Shown here: one piece after another, positions 8,571 through 15,612 of the stretch
How the letters are laid out: each line of letters begins with the position of its first letter
Position numbering within the stretch: position 1 is the first letter of the stretch
DNA from: Chloroflexota bacterium
GTDB taxonomy: Bacteria > Chloroflexota > Limnocylindria > Limnocylindrales > CSP1-4
Direction: 5' to 3'
Length of the DNA stretch: 45,382 nt
NCBI GenBank assembly: GCA_003141455.1
Contig: PLMA01000055.1
Span: 1-45,382, forward strand
The notes under the pieces: generated by a model
Seen by the model: the letters and a program-made list of their open reading frames with translations, nothing else
What the model was told of the DNA's origin: nothing
Database searches by the model: none
Position numbers and translations under genes: made by a program

Positions 8571-9716
8571 ATGCATATCCGATACGAGCGCATCGCGCGC
8601 GTCCAGGCAGGGATGCGCGAGCAGGGCCTCATCGCGATCGTCGTCATGAACCACGACGACTACCGCTATCTCTTCGGCGAGGATCGCACGCAGCCTCGGG
8701 CGCTGATCCCGTTCCAGGGCCCGCCGGAGCTGATCGCGTTCACCGGCGAGGAGCCCGAGCTGCGGGCCGCCCTGGCCGATGGCAAGGTGCGCGTCTTCGG
8801 CAGCGTGGGTGGGCAGATCAACGACATAGTGGGTCGACTTCGCGAGCTGGTCGCCGAGGGCGTGGCGGCGGGCATTCCCGCGGGCGCCGCGGGTCGGCCC
8901 CATGTCGGGATGCAGATGTGGTTCCACACCCCCGCGTTCCTTGTCGACCTGTTCCGGCACGTTAACCCGGAGGTGGAGCTCGTCTCCTCGGATCCGGTCA
9001 TGGACCCGCTGCGAATGGTCAAGGATGCCGAGGAGATCGGCCTGATGAGCGAGGCCCAGCGGATCGCCGGCATCGGGATGGACCGGGCACGAGAACTGCT
9101 CCGGCCGGGAGTAGCTGCTCAGGAGATCGCCACCGAGGCCACGTACGCGATGATGCGAGCCGGGGCCGAGGGTACGAGCACGCCCATCTACGTCAACTTC
9201 GGGATCGAGACATGCATGCTCCACGGCCGCCTCAGTCCGGCACCGCTGGAGCGTGGCCAACTCGTCCTGATCGACCTGACGCCCCAGGTCGACGGCTACT
9301 GCGCCAACCTCGCCCGGACGTTCATCCTTGGCGAGCCGGACGCGCGCCAGGCCGAGCTTCTGGCCACATACCGCGAGATCGTGACCGACGTGCGCGCCGC
9401 GATGCGCCCCGGCGTCACCACGGCCCAGCTCGACGCGAAGGCCAAGGAGGCATGCGCCCGCCACGGCCTGGCGGAGCAACAGGTCTACGGGATCGGCCAC
9501 GGCATCGGGCTGCGCTTCGAGGAGCCGCCCGCGTCGACGATCATCCCGCCCCATCGCAATCTGCCGCTGATCGAGGGGATGACCGTCACCATCGGCCACA
9601 CCATCCTGGCGATCCCGGGCTTCGGCGGCGTCCGCTTCGAAGACGTCTACCGGCTCGCGGCCGGGGGCCCGGAAATCCTGTTCGACTACCCGATCGATCC
9701 GGTCGTCGGAGGCTGA
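8571..9716 (+). CDS. M24 family (Xaa-Pro peptidase/creatinase-like) protein with altered metal site
   Basis: 381 aa. The N-terminal creatinase-type domain covers about 1-145 and the pita-bread domain about 150-370. Of the five metal ligands of M24 metallopeptidases, D235 (VLIDLT), H310 (GIGHGIG) and E357 (RFEDVY) are present. The second Asp of the usual S-D-x-T-R-T is Asn (N246 in ANLART), and the first Glu of T-x-E-P-G is Gly (G342, in TIGHT). It may therefore be a metal-independent hydrolase like creatinase, or hold a different metal arrangement, rather than a standard Xaa-Pro dipeptidase. The ATG at 8571 is family-like; GTG 8547, three bases after the mscL stop, is an alternative giving eight more residues. 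The gene ends four bases from the convergent ZIP gene. Confidence 0.8.
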   Translation: MHIRYERIARVQAGMREQGLIAIVVMNHDDYRYLFGEDRTQPRALIPFQGPPELIAFTGEEPELRAALADGKVRVFGSVGGQINDIVGRLRELVAEGVAAGIPAGAAGRPHVGMQMWFHTPAFLVDLFRHVNPEVELVSSDPVMDPLRMVKDAEEIGLMSEAQRIAGIGMDRARELLRPGVAAQEIATEATYAMMRAGAEGTSTPIYVNFGIETCMLHGRLSPAPLERGQLVLIDLTPQVDGYCANLARTFILGEPDARQAELLATYREIVTDVRAAMRPGVTTAQLDAKAKEACARHGLAEQQVYGIGHGIGLRFEEPPASTIIPPHRNLPLIEGMTVTIGHTILAIPGFGGVRFEDVYRLAAGGPEILFDYPIDPVVGG

Positions 9717-9719
9717 AAC

Positions 9720-10505
9720 CTACGCTCCGGCCGCGGTGAGAACGAAGTCTGTGGCGAAGGCGGCCAGCAGTCCGATTGTCAGCGCCACGCCGGTCACCAT
9801 CGGCACCGAGAAACGACGCGACACGGCCATCATCTCGTTGAAGACGAATATCAGGGCGCCTGCCGCCAGCCCCAGGAAGAGGATCGAGAGGAACGGCGAG
9901 ACGATCGCGTAGCCGAGCACGCCGCCGGCGAAGGTGGGCCCGCCGCCCACGACCCCGGCCGCGCCAAGGAAGCTCCAGCTCGGCAGCTCACCCTGGCCTA
10001 AGGGGGCGGCGATCGCGAAGCCCTCCGTGGCGTTGTGCAGGGCGAAGCCGATCACCAGGATCAGGGCGAAGGCCGTGGCGCCGGTGGCCGCCGACTGGCC
10101 GATGGCCAGGCCCTCGGAGAAGTTGTGCAGGCCGAGCCCGACTGCCGTCCCGAGCGCGACCTGGCGCGGGGTTATCGGGATGACGCCGCCTTGACGAGCG
10201 GCCATTCGGGAGGTCAGGTACGTGACCGACAGCAACCCGACCGCGATGCTGACCCCCAGCGTCGTGGCGTAGGCGGCGAACTGCCCCGCCGAGCCGCCGG
10301 CACGCGCCGAGTCCAGGGCGACTTTCACCGGCTCGACCGCCTGTGACAGCACGTCGTATATGAGGAACAGGATGACTCCGCCGGCGGTCGTGGTCAGCGC
10401 CGCTTGCCATCGGCGCGAAAGCCCTCTCAGCCTGCCGACGGGCAACCCGAGGAAGATCGTCCCGCCGGCAAACGCAGCCAGCGCCACGGTCTGAGCGAAG
10501 CTCAT
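9720..10505 (-). CDS. ZIP family metal transporter
   Basis: 261 aa with about eight hydrophobic helices. It has both ZIP metal-binding helix motifs, LGLHNFSEGLAIG and FALHNATEGFAIA, each with His, Asn and Glu for divalent cation coordination. ZIP proteins import Zn2+, Fe2+ or Mn2+ into the cytoplasm; a few bacterial ones have a broad range. The His-rich loop between helices 3 and 4 of some family members is absent here; that loop is instead an Ala/Gly/Ser stretch. ATG 10505 has a GAGAGGGTCC sequence just before it. An imperfect inverted repeat directly upstream (10516-10546) may be an operator. Confidence 0.88.
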   Translation of the reverse strand: MSFAQTVALAAFAGGTIFLGLPVGRLRGLSRRWQAALTTTAGGVILFLIYDVLSQAVEPVKVALDSARAGGSAGQFAAYATTLGVSIAVGLLSVTYLTSRMAARQGGVIPITPRQVALGTAVGLGLHNFSEGLAIGQSAATGATAFALILVIGFALHNATEGFAIAAPLGQGELPSWSFLGAAGVVGGGPTFAGGVLGYAIVSPFLSILFLGLAAGALIFVFNEMMAVSRRFSVPMVTGVALTIGLLAAFATDFVLTAAGA

Positions 10506-10515
10506 GGACCCTCTC

Positions 10516-10546
10516 GCTAATCCTGAGTAGTTATGTCGGAATTAGC
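10516..10546. promoter_or_regulatory. Imperfect inverted repeat upstream of the ZIP gene
   Basis: GCTAATCC at 10516-10523 and GGAATTAGC at 10538-10546 are arms of an inverted repeat with a one-base bulge and a 14-base centre. The element ends about 11 bases from the ZIP start codon. It is AT-richer than its surroundings. Position and symmetry suggest a metalloregulator operator; the identity of the regulator is not visible. Confidence 0.35.
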
Positions 10547-10610
10547 TCGAATGCTAGTGGCCGCTCAGGGGCGAGTCAAGCCTCGATCGACGGGTCGCCG
10601 CGCGGCAGCT

Positions 10611-11408
10611 CTACTTGACCTCGAACGAACGTTTGGCCAGCCCGAGCCAGTAGCCATCGATCGTGAACTTGGGCGCTGAGCCCGGCTCGGTGGCGGCGCC
10701 GAGTGTCACGAAGAGGGGTGCGAAATGCTCCACCGTGGGGTGGGCGTACGGCATCCCCGGGGCTCGACTGCGGAAGTCGAAGAGCGAGTCGAGGTCGCCC
10801 CGCTCGAGCTTTTCGGCCGCCCACAGGTCGAACTCCTTCGACCATTCGGGCGCACCGGGCCGGCCGCTGAAGTAGTCGTGGACGAATGGCAGTCCATGGG
10901 TCATGAAGCCGCTGCCCATGATCAGGACGCCCTCGTCTCGGAGCGGCGCCAGTCGCTGACCGATCGCGAAGAGGTGCGCCGGATCCAGATCGGGCATGGA
11001 CATCTGCAGGACCGGAATGTCCGCCTCGGGGTACATGATCACCAGCGGGATGAACGCCCCGTGGTCCAGACCGCGGTTGCGCTGAGCCACGGGCTCATCG
11101 GGGGGCATTACGGCCATGACCCGCTCCCCAAGCTCGGGCGCGCCGGGGGACTTGTAGTGGATCTGGTAGTAGCGCTCCGGGAAGCCGTAGAAGTCGTAGA
11201 CGAGCGGCGCCGGATCGGTGGCGCCCAGCGTCAGCGGGGCCGACTGCCAGTGCGCGCTGACGACCAGGATCGACTTCGGGCGAGGCATGGCGGCCGCCCA
11301 AGCGGCAAGCTCAGCCGGCCAGACCGTGTCGTCGATGAGGGTCGGTGCGCCATGGCCCAGGTAGACGGCCGGCAGGCGGCCGGGGGTGGCGGGTTGCGAG
11401 TCGGGCAT
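10611..11408 (-). CDS. DODA-type extradiol ring-opening dioxygenase (YgiD-like)
   Basis: 265 aa from ATG 11408, which has GAGGATCC upstream. It matches the class III extradiol dioxygenase family that includes plant DODA and E. coli YgiD. Candidate metal and catalytic histidines are seen in YLGHGAPT, VVSAHWQS, LDHGAFIPL and THGLPF, with a family-typical YAHPTVEHFAPLFV near the C-terminus. Such enzymes use a mononuclear metal centre to cleave catechol-type rings such as 4,5-DOPA. In bacteria the physiological substrate is often unknown. It lies on the same strand as arsN2 but 131 bases downstream of that gene's stop, so membership of the arsenic operon is uncertain. Confidence 0.85.
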   Translation of the reverse strand: MPDSQPATPGRLPAVYLGHGAPTLIDDTVWPAELAAWAAAMPRPKSILVVSAHWQSAPLTLGATDPAPLVYDFYGFPERYYQIHYKSPGAPELGERVMAVMPPDEPVAQRNRGLDHGAFIPLVIMYPEADIPVLQMSMPDLDPAHLFAIGQRLAPLRDEGVLIMGSGFMTHGLPFVHDYFSGRPGAPEWSKEFDLWAAEKLERGDLDSLFDFRSRAPGMPYAHPTVEHFAPLFVTLGAATEPGSAPKFTIDGYWLGLAKRSFEVK

Positions 11409-11539
11409 TGATGGATCCTCAGGAAGATGCCCGACTATCGTCGTCGTTGGGGCCGGCCGTGTCATCGCGTTCGCCGTAGGCGGTGTGCGGGCCGCAACAA
11501 CGGCCGCCGAGGAGGCCGACGGCACCTGACCTCGACGGG

Positions 11540-12001
11540 CTACCCGACCGGCGCAGAGCGATCCAGGACCTTGTGAAGAAGCAGGGCGCTATCCGGGCAC
11601 GCTCCGGTGAACTCGGGCGAGCCACGGAGTTGGGTCGGAGCGGTGTCTCGCGCCATCACTGAGTAGCCCAGCCGTGGGAACCAGTCGCCGGCGGTCTCGG
11701 TGAGCAGGTACAGCTGCCCGATGCCGAGGCTCGTGGCGGTGGCCTCCGCTTCGGCGACGAGTCGGCGCCCCAGACCGGTGCTCCGAAGCTGCGGAGCGAC
11801 GCAGACCGACCGAAGCAGCCCGATCGAGCCATACGGTTCGATCGCGGCACAACCAACTATCTCGCTGCCCTGGGTTTCCTCGCGAGCCACGACGGCCGTG
11901 GTGGCCGCAAGTTCGAACCCCGCAGTCGGCAGCCCGCTGGCCTCGAGGAGGCTCTCGATGGCAGTCCGATCGGCCGTATGGGCGCGCTCTATCGAGATCA
12001 T
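11540..12001 (-). CDS. arsN2: Arsenic-resistance GNAT acetyltransferase ArsN2-like
   Basis: 153 aa GNAT-fold protein. The acetyl-CoA loop is RSTGLGRRLV (R/Q-x-x-G-x-G/A). The sequence matches the ArsN2 pattern: LLEASGLPTAGF near the start, PYGSIGLLRSVCVAP, LYLLTETAGDWFPRLGY, and the end segment S-P-E-F-x-x-x-C-P-x-S-A. ArsN-type proteins are found in arsenic operons; related enzymes acetylate organoarsenicals or arsenic-containing antibiotics. The gene begins in a TGATG overlap with the arsM stop, so translation is coupled. The clear link to arsM and arsR supports the assignment. Confidence 0.85.
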   Translation of the reverse strand: MISIERAHTADRTAIESLLEASGLPTAGFELAATTAVVAREETQGSEIVGCAAIEPYGSIGLLRSVCVAPQLRSTGLGRRLVAEAEATATSLGIGQLYLLTETAGDWFPRLGYSVMARDTAPTQLRGSPEFTGACPDSALLLHKVLDRSAPVG

Positions 12002-12831
12002 CAGCAGCAAGCTCCACCTGAGCCGACGGAAGCTAAGACGACCGCAGGGACGACGGCCGCAGGGACGACGCCCGCCGGCGCGAGGTCGGCAGCCGAGGCT
12101 GCGCCGGCGTCGACCGGCTTGGTCGCCTTGACAATGACACTGTACATGCGGTCCGCGACCTGGTGGCTGACGGTCAGCGACACGTCGGCGAGCCCGACTT
12201 CCTCGAGCCCGGAGCGGAACTCCGAGAACGAGAGGGCGCCGGCGATGCAGCCGGTGTAGGTCCCCAGGGCGGCGCGTTGTTCGGTGGTGAGCGTGTCGTC
12301 GGCGACGATGTCCGTGATGCCGATCCGGCCGCCGGGCCGCAGGACTCTCGCGATCTCGTGGAACACCGCGATCTTGTCGGCGGCGAGGTTCACGACGCAG
12401 TTGCTGATGACGACGTCGACCGAAGCGGCCGGGAGCGGGATCGCCTCGATCTGGCCCTTGAGCCACTCGACGTTGGTGGCGCCGGCCTGGGCGGCATTGC
12501 GCTGGGCCAGGGTGAGCATCTCGTCGGTTATGTCCAGGCCGAAGGCTCGGCCGGTCGGACCCACGCGGCGGGCCGAGAGCAGCACGTCTATGCCGCCGCC
12601 GGAGCCCAGGTCCAGGACCCGCTCTCCGTCGTGGAGATCCGCGACCACGATCGGATTCCCGCAACCCAGCGACGCCAGGACCGCCGCGTCGGGCAGCTCC
12701 TCGCGCTCGAGAGCCGAGTACAGGTTGCCGCCGTAATCGCCGGTGTCACCGCAGCAGGACTCGTTGTTCAGCACGCTGAGGGCGGCTTCGCCGTAGTGCC
12801 GGCGAACGGTCTCGTGGATCTGGTCGGTCAT
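12001..12831 (-). CDS. arsM: Arsenite S-adenosylmethionine methyltransferase
   Basis: 276 aa Rossmann-fold methyltransferase that adds methyl groups from SAM to As(III), giving methylated and volatile arsenicals. The SAM-binding motif is VLDLGSGGGIDV (about 72-83). The ArsM-specific cysteines are visible: C26/C27 (NESCCG), C57 (LGCGNP), C145 (ISNCVVNL) and C195 (GCIAGA); these bind and disulfide-link around arsenite. The last 35 residues are a low-complexity Ala/Val/Pro run ending in GGACC, an extra vicinal cysteine pair that could also bind As(III). It lies ten bases after the 61-aa gene and overlaps arsN2, in a leftward operon controlled from the arsR intergenic region. Confidence 0.93.
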   Translation of the reverse strand: MTDQIHETVRRHYGEAALSVLNNESCCGDTGDYGGNLYSALEREELPDAAVLASLGCGNPIVVADLHDGERVLDLGSGGGIDVLLSARRVGPTGRAFGLDITDEMLTLAQRNAAQAGATNVEWLKGQIEAIPLPAASVDVVISNCVVNLAADKIAVFHEIARVLRPGGRIGITDIVADDTLTTEQRAALGTYTGCIAGALSFSEFRSGLEEVGLADVSLTVSHQVADRMYSVIVKATKPVDAGAASAADLAPAGVVPAAVVPAVVLASVGSGGACC

Positions 12832-12841
12832 CGGATCTCCC

Positions 12842-13027
12842 TCAGCAAGAGCAGGTGGAGGGGGTGGTGCGGGTGGTGCGGCTGGAGAAGAGCCGGTCGA
12901 TCATGCCCACGAAACGGGACGGTCGAGCGGGTGTCCAGTGGAAATGCTGCCGGCGAGCTTCAGCGGCCTCGCGGAGGCGTTCCTCCGTCAGTAGCTTCAC
13001 GAGTGTAGGGCTGTAGTAGAGGGACAT
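12842..13027 (-). CDS. Small protein, first gene of the ars operon
   Basis: 61 aa, starting at ATG 13027 with AAAGGAG nine bases upstream, 15 bases below a predicted transcription start. I do not recognise a named family. It begins MSLYYSPTLVKLLTEERL, is rich in Arg and aromatic residues, contains RQHFHW, and ends in Ser/Thr residues and a C-S-C tail. Position as the first cistron of an arsM-arsN2 operon and the terminal cysteine pair suggest an arsenic-linked role, such as As(III) binding or handing it to ArsM. That is inference only. The gene is short and easily missed. Confidence 0.6.
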   Translation of the reverse strand: MSLYYSPTLVKLLTEERLREAAEARRQHFHWTPARPSRFVGMIDRLFSSRTTRTTPSTCSC

Positions 13028-13048
13028 CGTTGGCTCCTTTCGGAGCGT

Positions 13049-13105
13049 AATGTAGGGCATACATTGATACTTGTCAATATCCATTCTTGTCGATATGATC
13101 GCGTC
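13049..13105. promoter_or_regulatory. Divergent ars promoters with ArsR operator
   Basis: Rightward promoter for arsR: TTGTCA (13071-13076), 17-bp spacer, TATGAT (13094-13099), placing the start of transcription at about 13106, the arsR ATG itself. Leftward promoter for the small gene/arsM operon: TTGACA on the minus strand (13077-13072), 17-bp spacer, TACATT (13054-13049). The two -35 boxes overlap. A palindrome ATTGA-N6-TCAAT (13063-13078) covers both, and TTGTCRATAT is repeated directly at 13071 and 13087 with a 16-bp period. This resembles operators of ArsR-family repressors, so one ArsR dimer could block both directions. Confidence 0.7.
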
Positions 13106-13498
13106 ATGAAGCGCCAGACAGACCCGGACGTCCTGCTTCTCCAAGCCGCCGCGGATCCCACCCGGCTGGCCATCTTGCGCCAGCTCAGCGAGGACGGCGA
13201 CGTTTGCGCCTGCGACTTCACGGCCTGCTGCGACGTCGCCCAGCCGACCATCTCGCACCACCTGAAGGTCCTGCGTGAATCGGGCTGGGTCACCAGCGAG
13301 CGTCAGGGAACCTGGATCTGGTACTCGCTCTGCCCGGATGCGGTGAGTCGGTTCCGGGGGATGGCGGGGGAGATCTCGCCCGGCGCCCCGCGCCACGCCA
13401 AGATGCTCGCCGCTTCGCTGGGTGCCACTGCCGCGCCACAGGCCGGCCGCCGTCCGCCTCGAGTCAAGCCGTCTCCCGGGCGGGCCCAGGCCGAATAG
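13106..13498 (+). CDS. arsR: ArsR/SmtB-family arsenic-responsive repressor
   Basis: 130 aa winged-helix repressor. The HTH region (about 20-85) contains LLLQAAADPTRLAILRQL, the recognition helix AQPTISHHLKVLRESG and the wing TSERQGTWIWYSL. A cysteine group, CACDFTACCDV (about 33-43), sits at the start of the DNA-binding helices, where ArsR-type As(III) sensors place C-V-C or C-x-x-D-x-x-x-x-C ligands. It should leave the DNA when As(III) binds. The predicted start of transcription falls on its ATG, so it may be translated from a leaderless mRNA. The C-terminal 30 residues are Pro/Arg-rich and probably disordered. Confidence 0.92.
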   Translation: MKRQTDPDVLLLQAAADPTRLAILRQLSEDGDVCACDFTACCDVAQPTISHHLKVLRESGWVTSERQGTWIWYSLCPDAVSRFRGMAGEISPGAPRHAKMLAASLGATAAPQAGRRPPRVKPSPGRAQAE

Positions 13499-13527
13499 CT
13501 CGGCAGGCGCACCTCAATCGGGTCCTC

Positions 13528-13558
13528 TTGACCTTCAAGTTACTTGAAGGTGTAGCGT
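13528..13558 (+). promoter_or_regulatory. MerR-type promoter with perfect 9-3-9 dyad
   Basis: TTGACC (13528-13533) and TAGCGT (13553-13558) are separated by 19 bp, the overlong spacer that MerR-family regulators untwist. Inside it is a perfect inverted repeat, ACCTTCAAG-TTA-CTTGAAGGT (13531-13551). It is very similar to operators of metal- and redox-responsive MerR proteins. The expected transcription start (about 13565) coincides with the ATG of the merR-arsC gene, so that mRNA would be leaderless and the gene autoregulated. Confidence 0.8.
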
Positions 13559-13564
13559 TTGCCC

Positions 13565-14410
13565 ATGAAGGTCGCCGAACTCGCCAGACAGGCCGGGGTG
13601 ACCCCGTCGGCCGTCCGCTTCTACGAGGAGACGGGCGTTCTGCCGCCCGCGGCGCGCCTCGTCAACGGCTATCGCGAGTTCGATGCCACCGATCTGGCGC
13701 GGCTGCGCCTGGTCGTGGTGCTGCGGCGGCTCGGGCTCGCGCCCGTGGATGCCGGACGACTCGCGGCCTTGTGCATGGAGCGGGGCGAGATCGACACGGA
13801 CCTGGCGCCGATGGTCGCCGCCCAGCGCGCCGCCATCGAAGGCCAACGGGCCGATCTCGATCGTTTGGATTCAGAGTTAGCAGACCTGGAGTTGACTATT
13901 CAGGCTGCCGGCCGTGCCCGGCGCATGAGCAAGGAAACAGAGATGTCCGCCGATCCGATCCGCGTTCTCTTCGTCTGCACCGGCAACTCGGCCCGCAGTC
14001 AGATCGCCGAAGCCCTGCTGAAGGGTTTCGGCGCCGCCGACTTCGCGGTCTTCTCCGCGGGGACACAACCCAAAGGAGTGAACCCATACACCGTGCGCGT
14101 TCTGGGCGAGATCGGGATCGACTGGTCCGGCGCCCAGGCCAAGTCCGTGATGGAGTTCGTGGGCCAGCCGTTCGACTACGTGATCACCGTCTGCGACCGG
14201 GCTCGTCAGACCTGCCCGGTCTTCCCGGGCCAGCACAACTCCCTCCATTGGGGTCTGGACGACCCGGCCGAGGTCGACGGCACGGACGCGGAGAAGCTGG
14301 AAGCGTTTCGACGGACTCGCACTGAGGTCGCCACGCGGCTGCGGCCGTTCGTCGAACTGGCCCGACGAGCCAAGGGCATCGCCCAGCCAGCGGTCTCGAC
14401 GGGCAGCTGA
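13565..14410 (+). CDS. MerR regulator fused to thioredoxin-type arsenate reductase
   Basis: One uninterrupted 281-aa frame. Residues 1-115 are a MerR-type regulator: MKVAELARQAGVTPSAVRFYEE (helix-turn-helix and wing), VNGYREFDATDLARL, then a long coiled dimerisation helix ending near LDSELADLELTIQ. Residues about 130-275 are a low-molecular-weight-phosphatase-fold ArsC with the P-loop C-T-G-N-S-A-R-S (C138) and two resolving cysteines, C210 and C217 (VCDRARQTCP). The spacings of 72 and 7 residues equal those of Staphylococcus ArsC (C10, C82, C89). It should reduce As(V) to As(III) using thioredoxin. An internal ATG at 13943 with AAGGAAACAG upstream could also give free ArsC. Next to arsR and arsM this completes the resistance module; no dedicated efflux pump (ArsB/Acr3) is in the window. 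Confidence 0.85.
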   Translation: MKVAELARQAGVTPSAVRFYEETGVLPPAARLVNGYREFDATDLARLRLVVVLRRLGLAPVDAGRLAALCMERGEIDTDLAPMVAAQRAAIEGQRADLDRLDSELADLELTIQAAGRARRMSKETEMSADPIRVLFVCTGNSARSQIAEALLKGFGAADFAVFSAGTQPKGVNPYTVRVLGEIGIDWSGAQAKSVMEFVGQPFDYVITVCDRARQTCPVFPGQHNSLHWGLDDPAEVDGTDAEKLEAFRRTRTEVATRLRPFVELARRAKGIAQPAVSTGS

Positions 14411-14478
14411 CGCGGGCCGAGGGCTGCTCGGGCACCGTCCGCGGGTCGGCCCGGTTCCATGCCGCGTCATCGTATTGC

Positions 14479-15567
14479 CTACGGTGCCGTCAGCGCGCTC
14501 CTCAGAATCGGCAGTGCCTTCGCGAGCTCACGATCGAAGTACGGACCCGTGTGAGTCCCCGGCCCGTATGCGTCGATCGTCGCCGGTATCCCGAGCTTCT
14601 CGAGCTCGGCCGTGAATGCCACGTTCATCTGGCCGAGCAGCGTCTCCACGGAATCCGACCCGGCGCCCGCGGCGTCCAGCGGTCCCGGTTGCCCGTTGCC
14701 GTACGAGACGAAGAGGGTCGTGCCTCGGAAGCCGCTCGCCAGGTCCGCCGGGTTGTGCGCCTTCCAGATGTCGGCCTGGGCAGTAGGGCTGCCCCACAGG
14801 TTGGGGTCCTGCCAGTCCCGCGGCATCAGCCGCGTGTCAACGACGCCGCTGATCGACGCGGCGGCTACGAACATGCCGGGGTGCCGGCCCGCGTACGACA
14901 TCGCCCCGAACCCGCCCATCGAGATCCCGGCGATCGCCATGCGCGTGCTCGCGCGCCAGCTCCGCTGAACAAGCTGGGGCAGCTCGACAAGATGGAACGT
15001 CTCGTACGCCGGCGGGCCGCCTTTGCCGCCGTTCCACCAGTCGGAGTAGTAGCCGTACGCTCCCCCATCGGGCGCCACGATGAGCGCGTCCGGCGCCGCG
15101 TTGATGTCGCTGAAGTCCGTGTGGGTTCTCGTAGCCCCGTGAAGGAGCATCAGGATCGGCCAGGTCTTGCTGGGCGGCGCGGAGTCGTAGTCGGCCGGAA
15201 GTATCAGTCGCGCTACGGCGAACCCGCCCATGGCCGGCGACTGGATCGTCAGGTCCACGATGCGATCCGAGATGGGGTCCACGCCCTTGATGTGGGCGCC
15301 GTCGTCGGCGTCGACGGTCACGTGCGAGGCGCTCGGGTCCCAGCCGGAGCCGCACGCGCACGAGCCGACGGCTGTAAGGGTGGGGCTCGGCGAGGCCGGC
15401 GCCACGGTCCCGGCGGCCTGCGAGCACGCGGCCACGAGAAGGCCCGCGGCGAGCAACGTGGCGGCGCGGCGCAGGGTCCGCACGCGACGGGAACGCTCGA
15501 TCGATCTCACCGCTGCGACCATAGAGCAGCGGACGACCCACCGCACCGGCGACATCGAACCAAGCAC
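14479..15567 (-). CDS. Secreted esterase lipoprotein (antigen 85/esterase D-like)
   Basis: 362 aa alpha/beta hydrolase. GTG 15567 has a perfect AGGAGG six bases upstream. After a basic N-terminus a signal ends in LLVAAC (lipobox Cys at about 48), so the protein is likely a lipoprotein outside the membrane. The catalytic features of the esterase D/antigen 85 group are visible: LMLLHGATRT (oxyanion region), nucleophile S216 in GISMGGFGAM, and H339 in GTHTGPYF; the acid is probably an Asp or Glu between them. Family members hydrolyse or transfer acyl esters, including S-formylglutathione and mycolates. The substrate here is not predictable. It stands alone between convergent merR-arsC and the next lipoprotein gene. 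Confidence 0.82.
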   Translation of the reverse strand: MLGSMSPVRWVVRCSMVAAVRSIERSRRVRTLRRAATLLAAGLLVAACSQAAGTVAPASPSPTLTAVGSCACGSGWDPSASHVTVDADDGAHIKGVDPISDRIVDLTIQSPAMGGFAVARLILPADYDSAPPSKTWPILMLLHGATRTHTDFSDINAAPDALIVAPDGGAYGYYSDWWNGGKGGPPAYETFHLVELPQLVQRSWRASTRMAIAGISMGGFGAMSYAGRHPGMFVAAASISGVVDTRLMPRDWQDPNLWGSPTAQADIWKAHNPADLASGFRGTTLFVSYGNGQPGPLDAAGAGSDSVETLLGQMNVAFTAELEKLGIPATIDAYGPGTHTGPYFDRELAKALPILRSALTAP

Positions 15568-15612
15568 GTCTAACCTCCTATCGTTCGCTTGCCTTAGTAC
15601 TGCTTCCCTGGG

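Noticed and set aside
14411-14478. Possible terminator GGGCCGA...TCGGCCC between merR-arsC and the esterase
   Set aside because: The arms are far apart with a long loop and there is no T-run; too weak to call.
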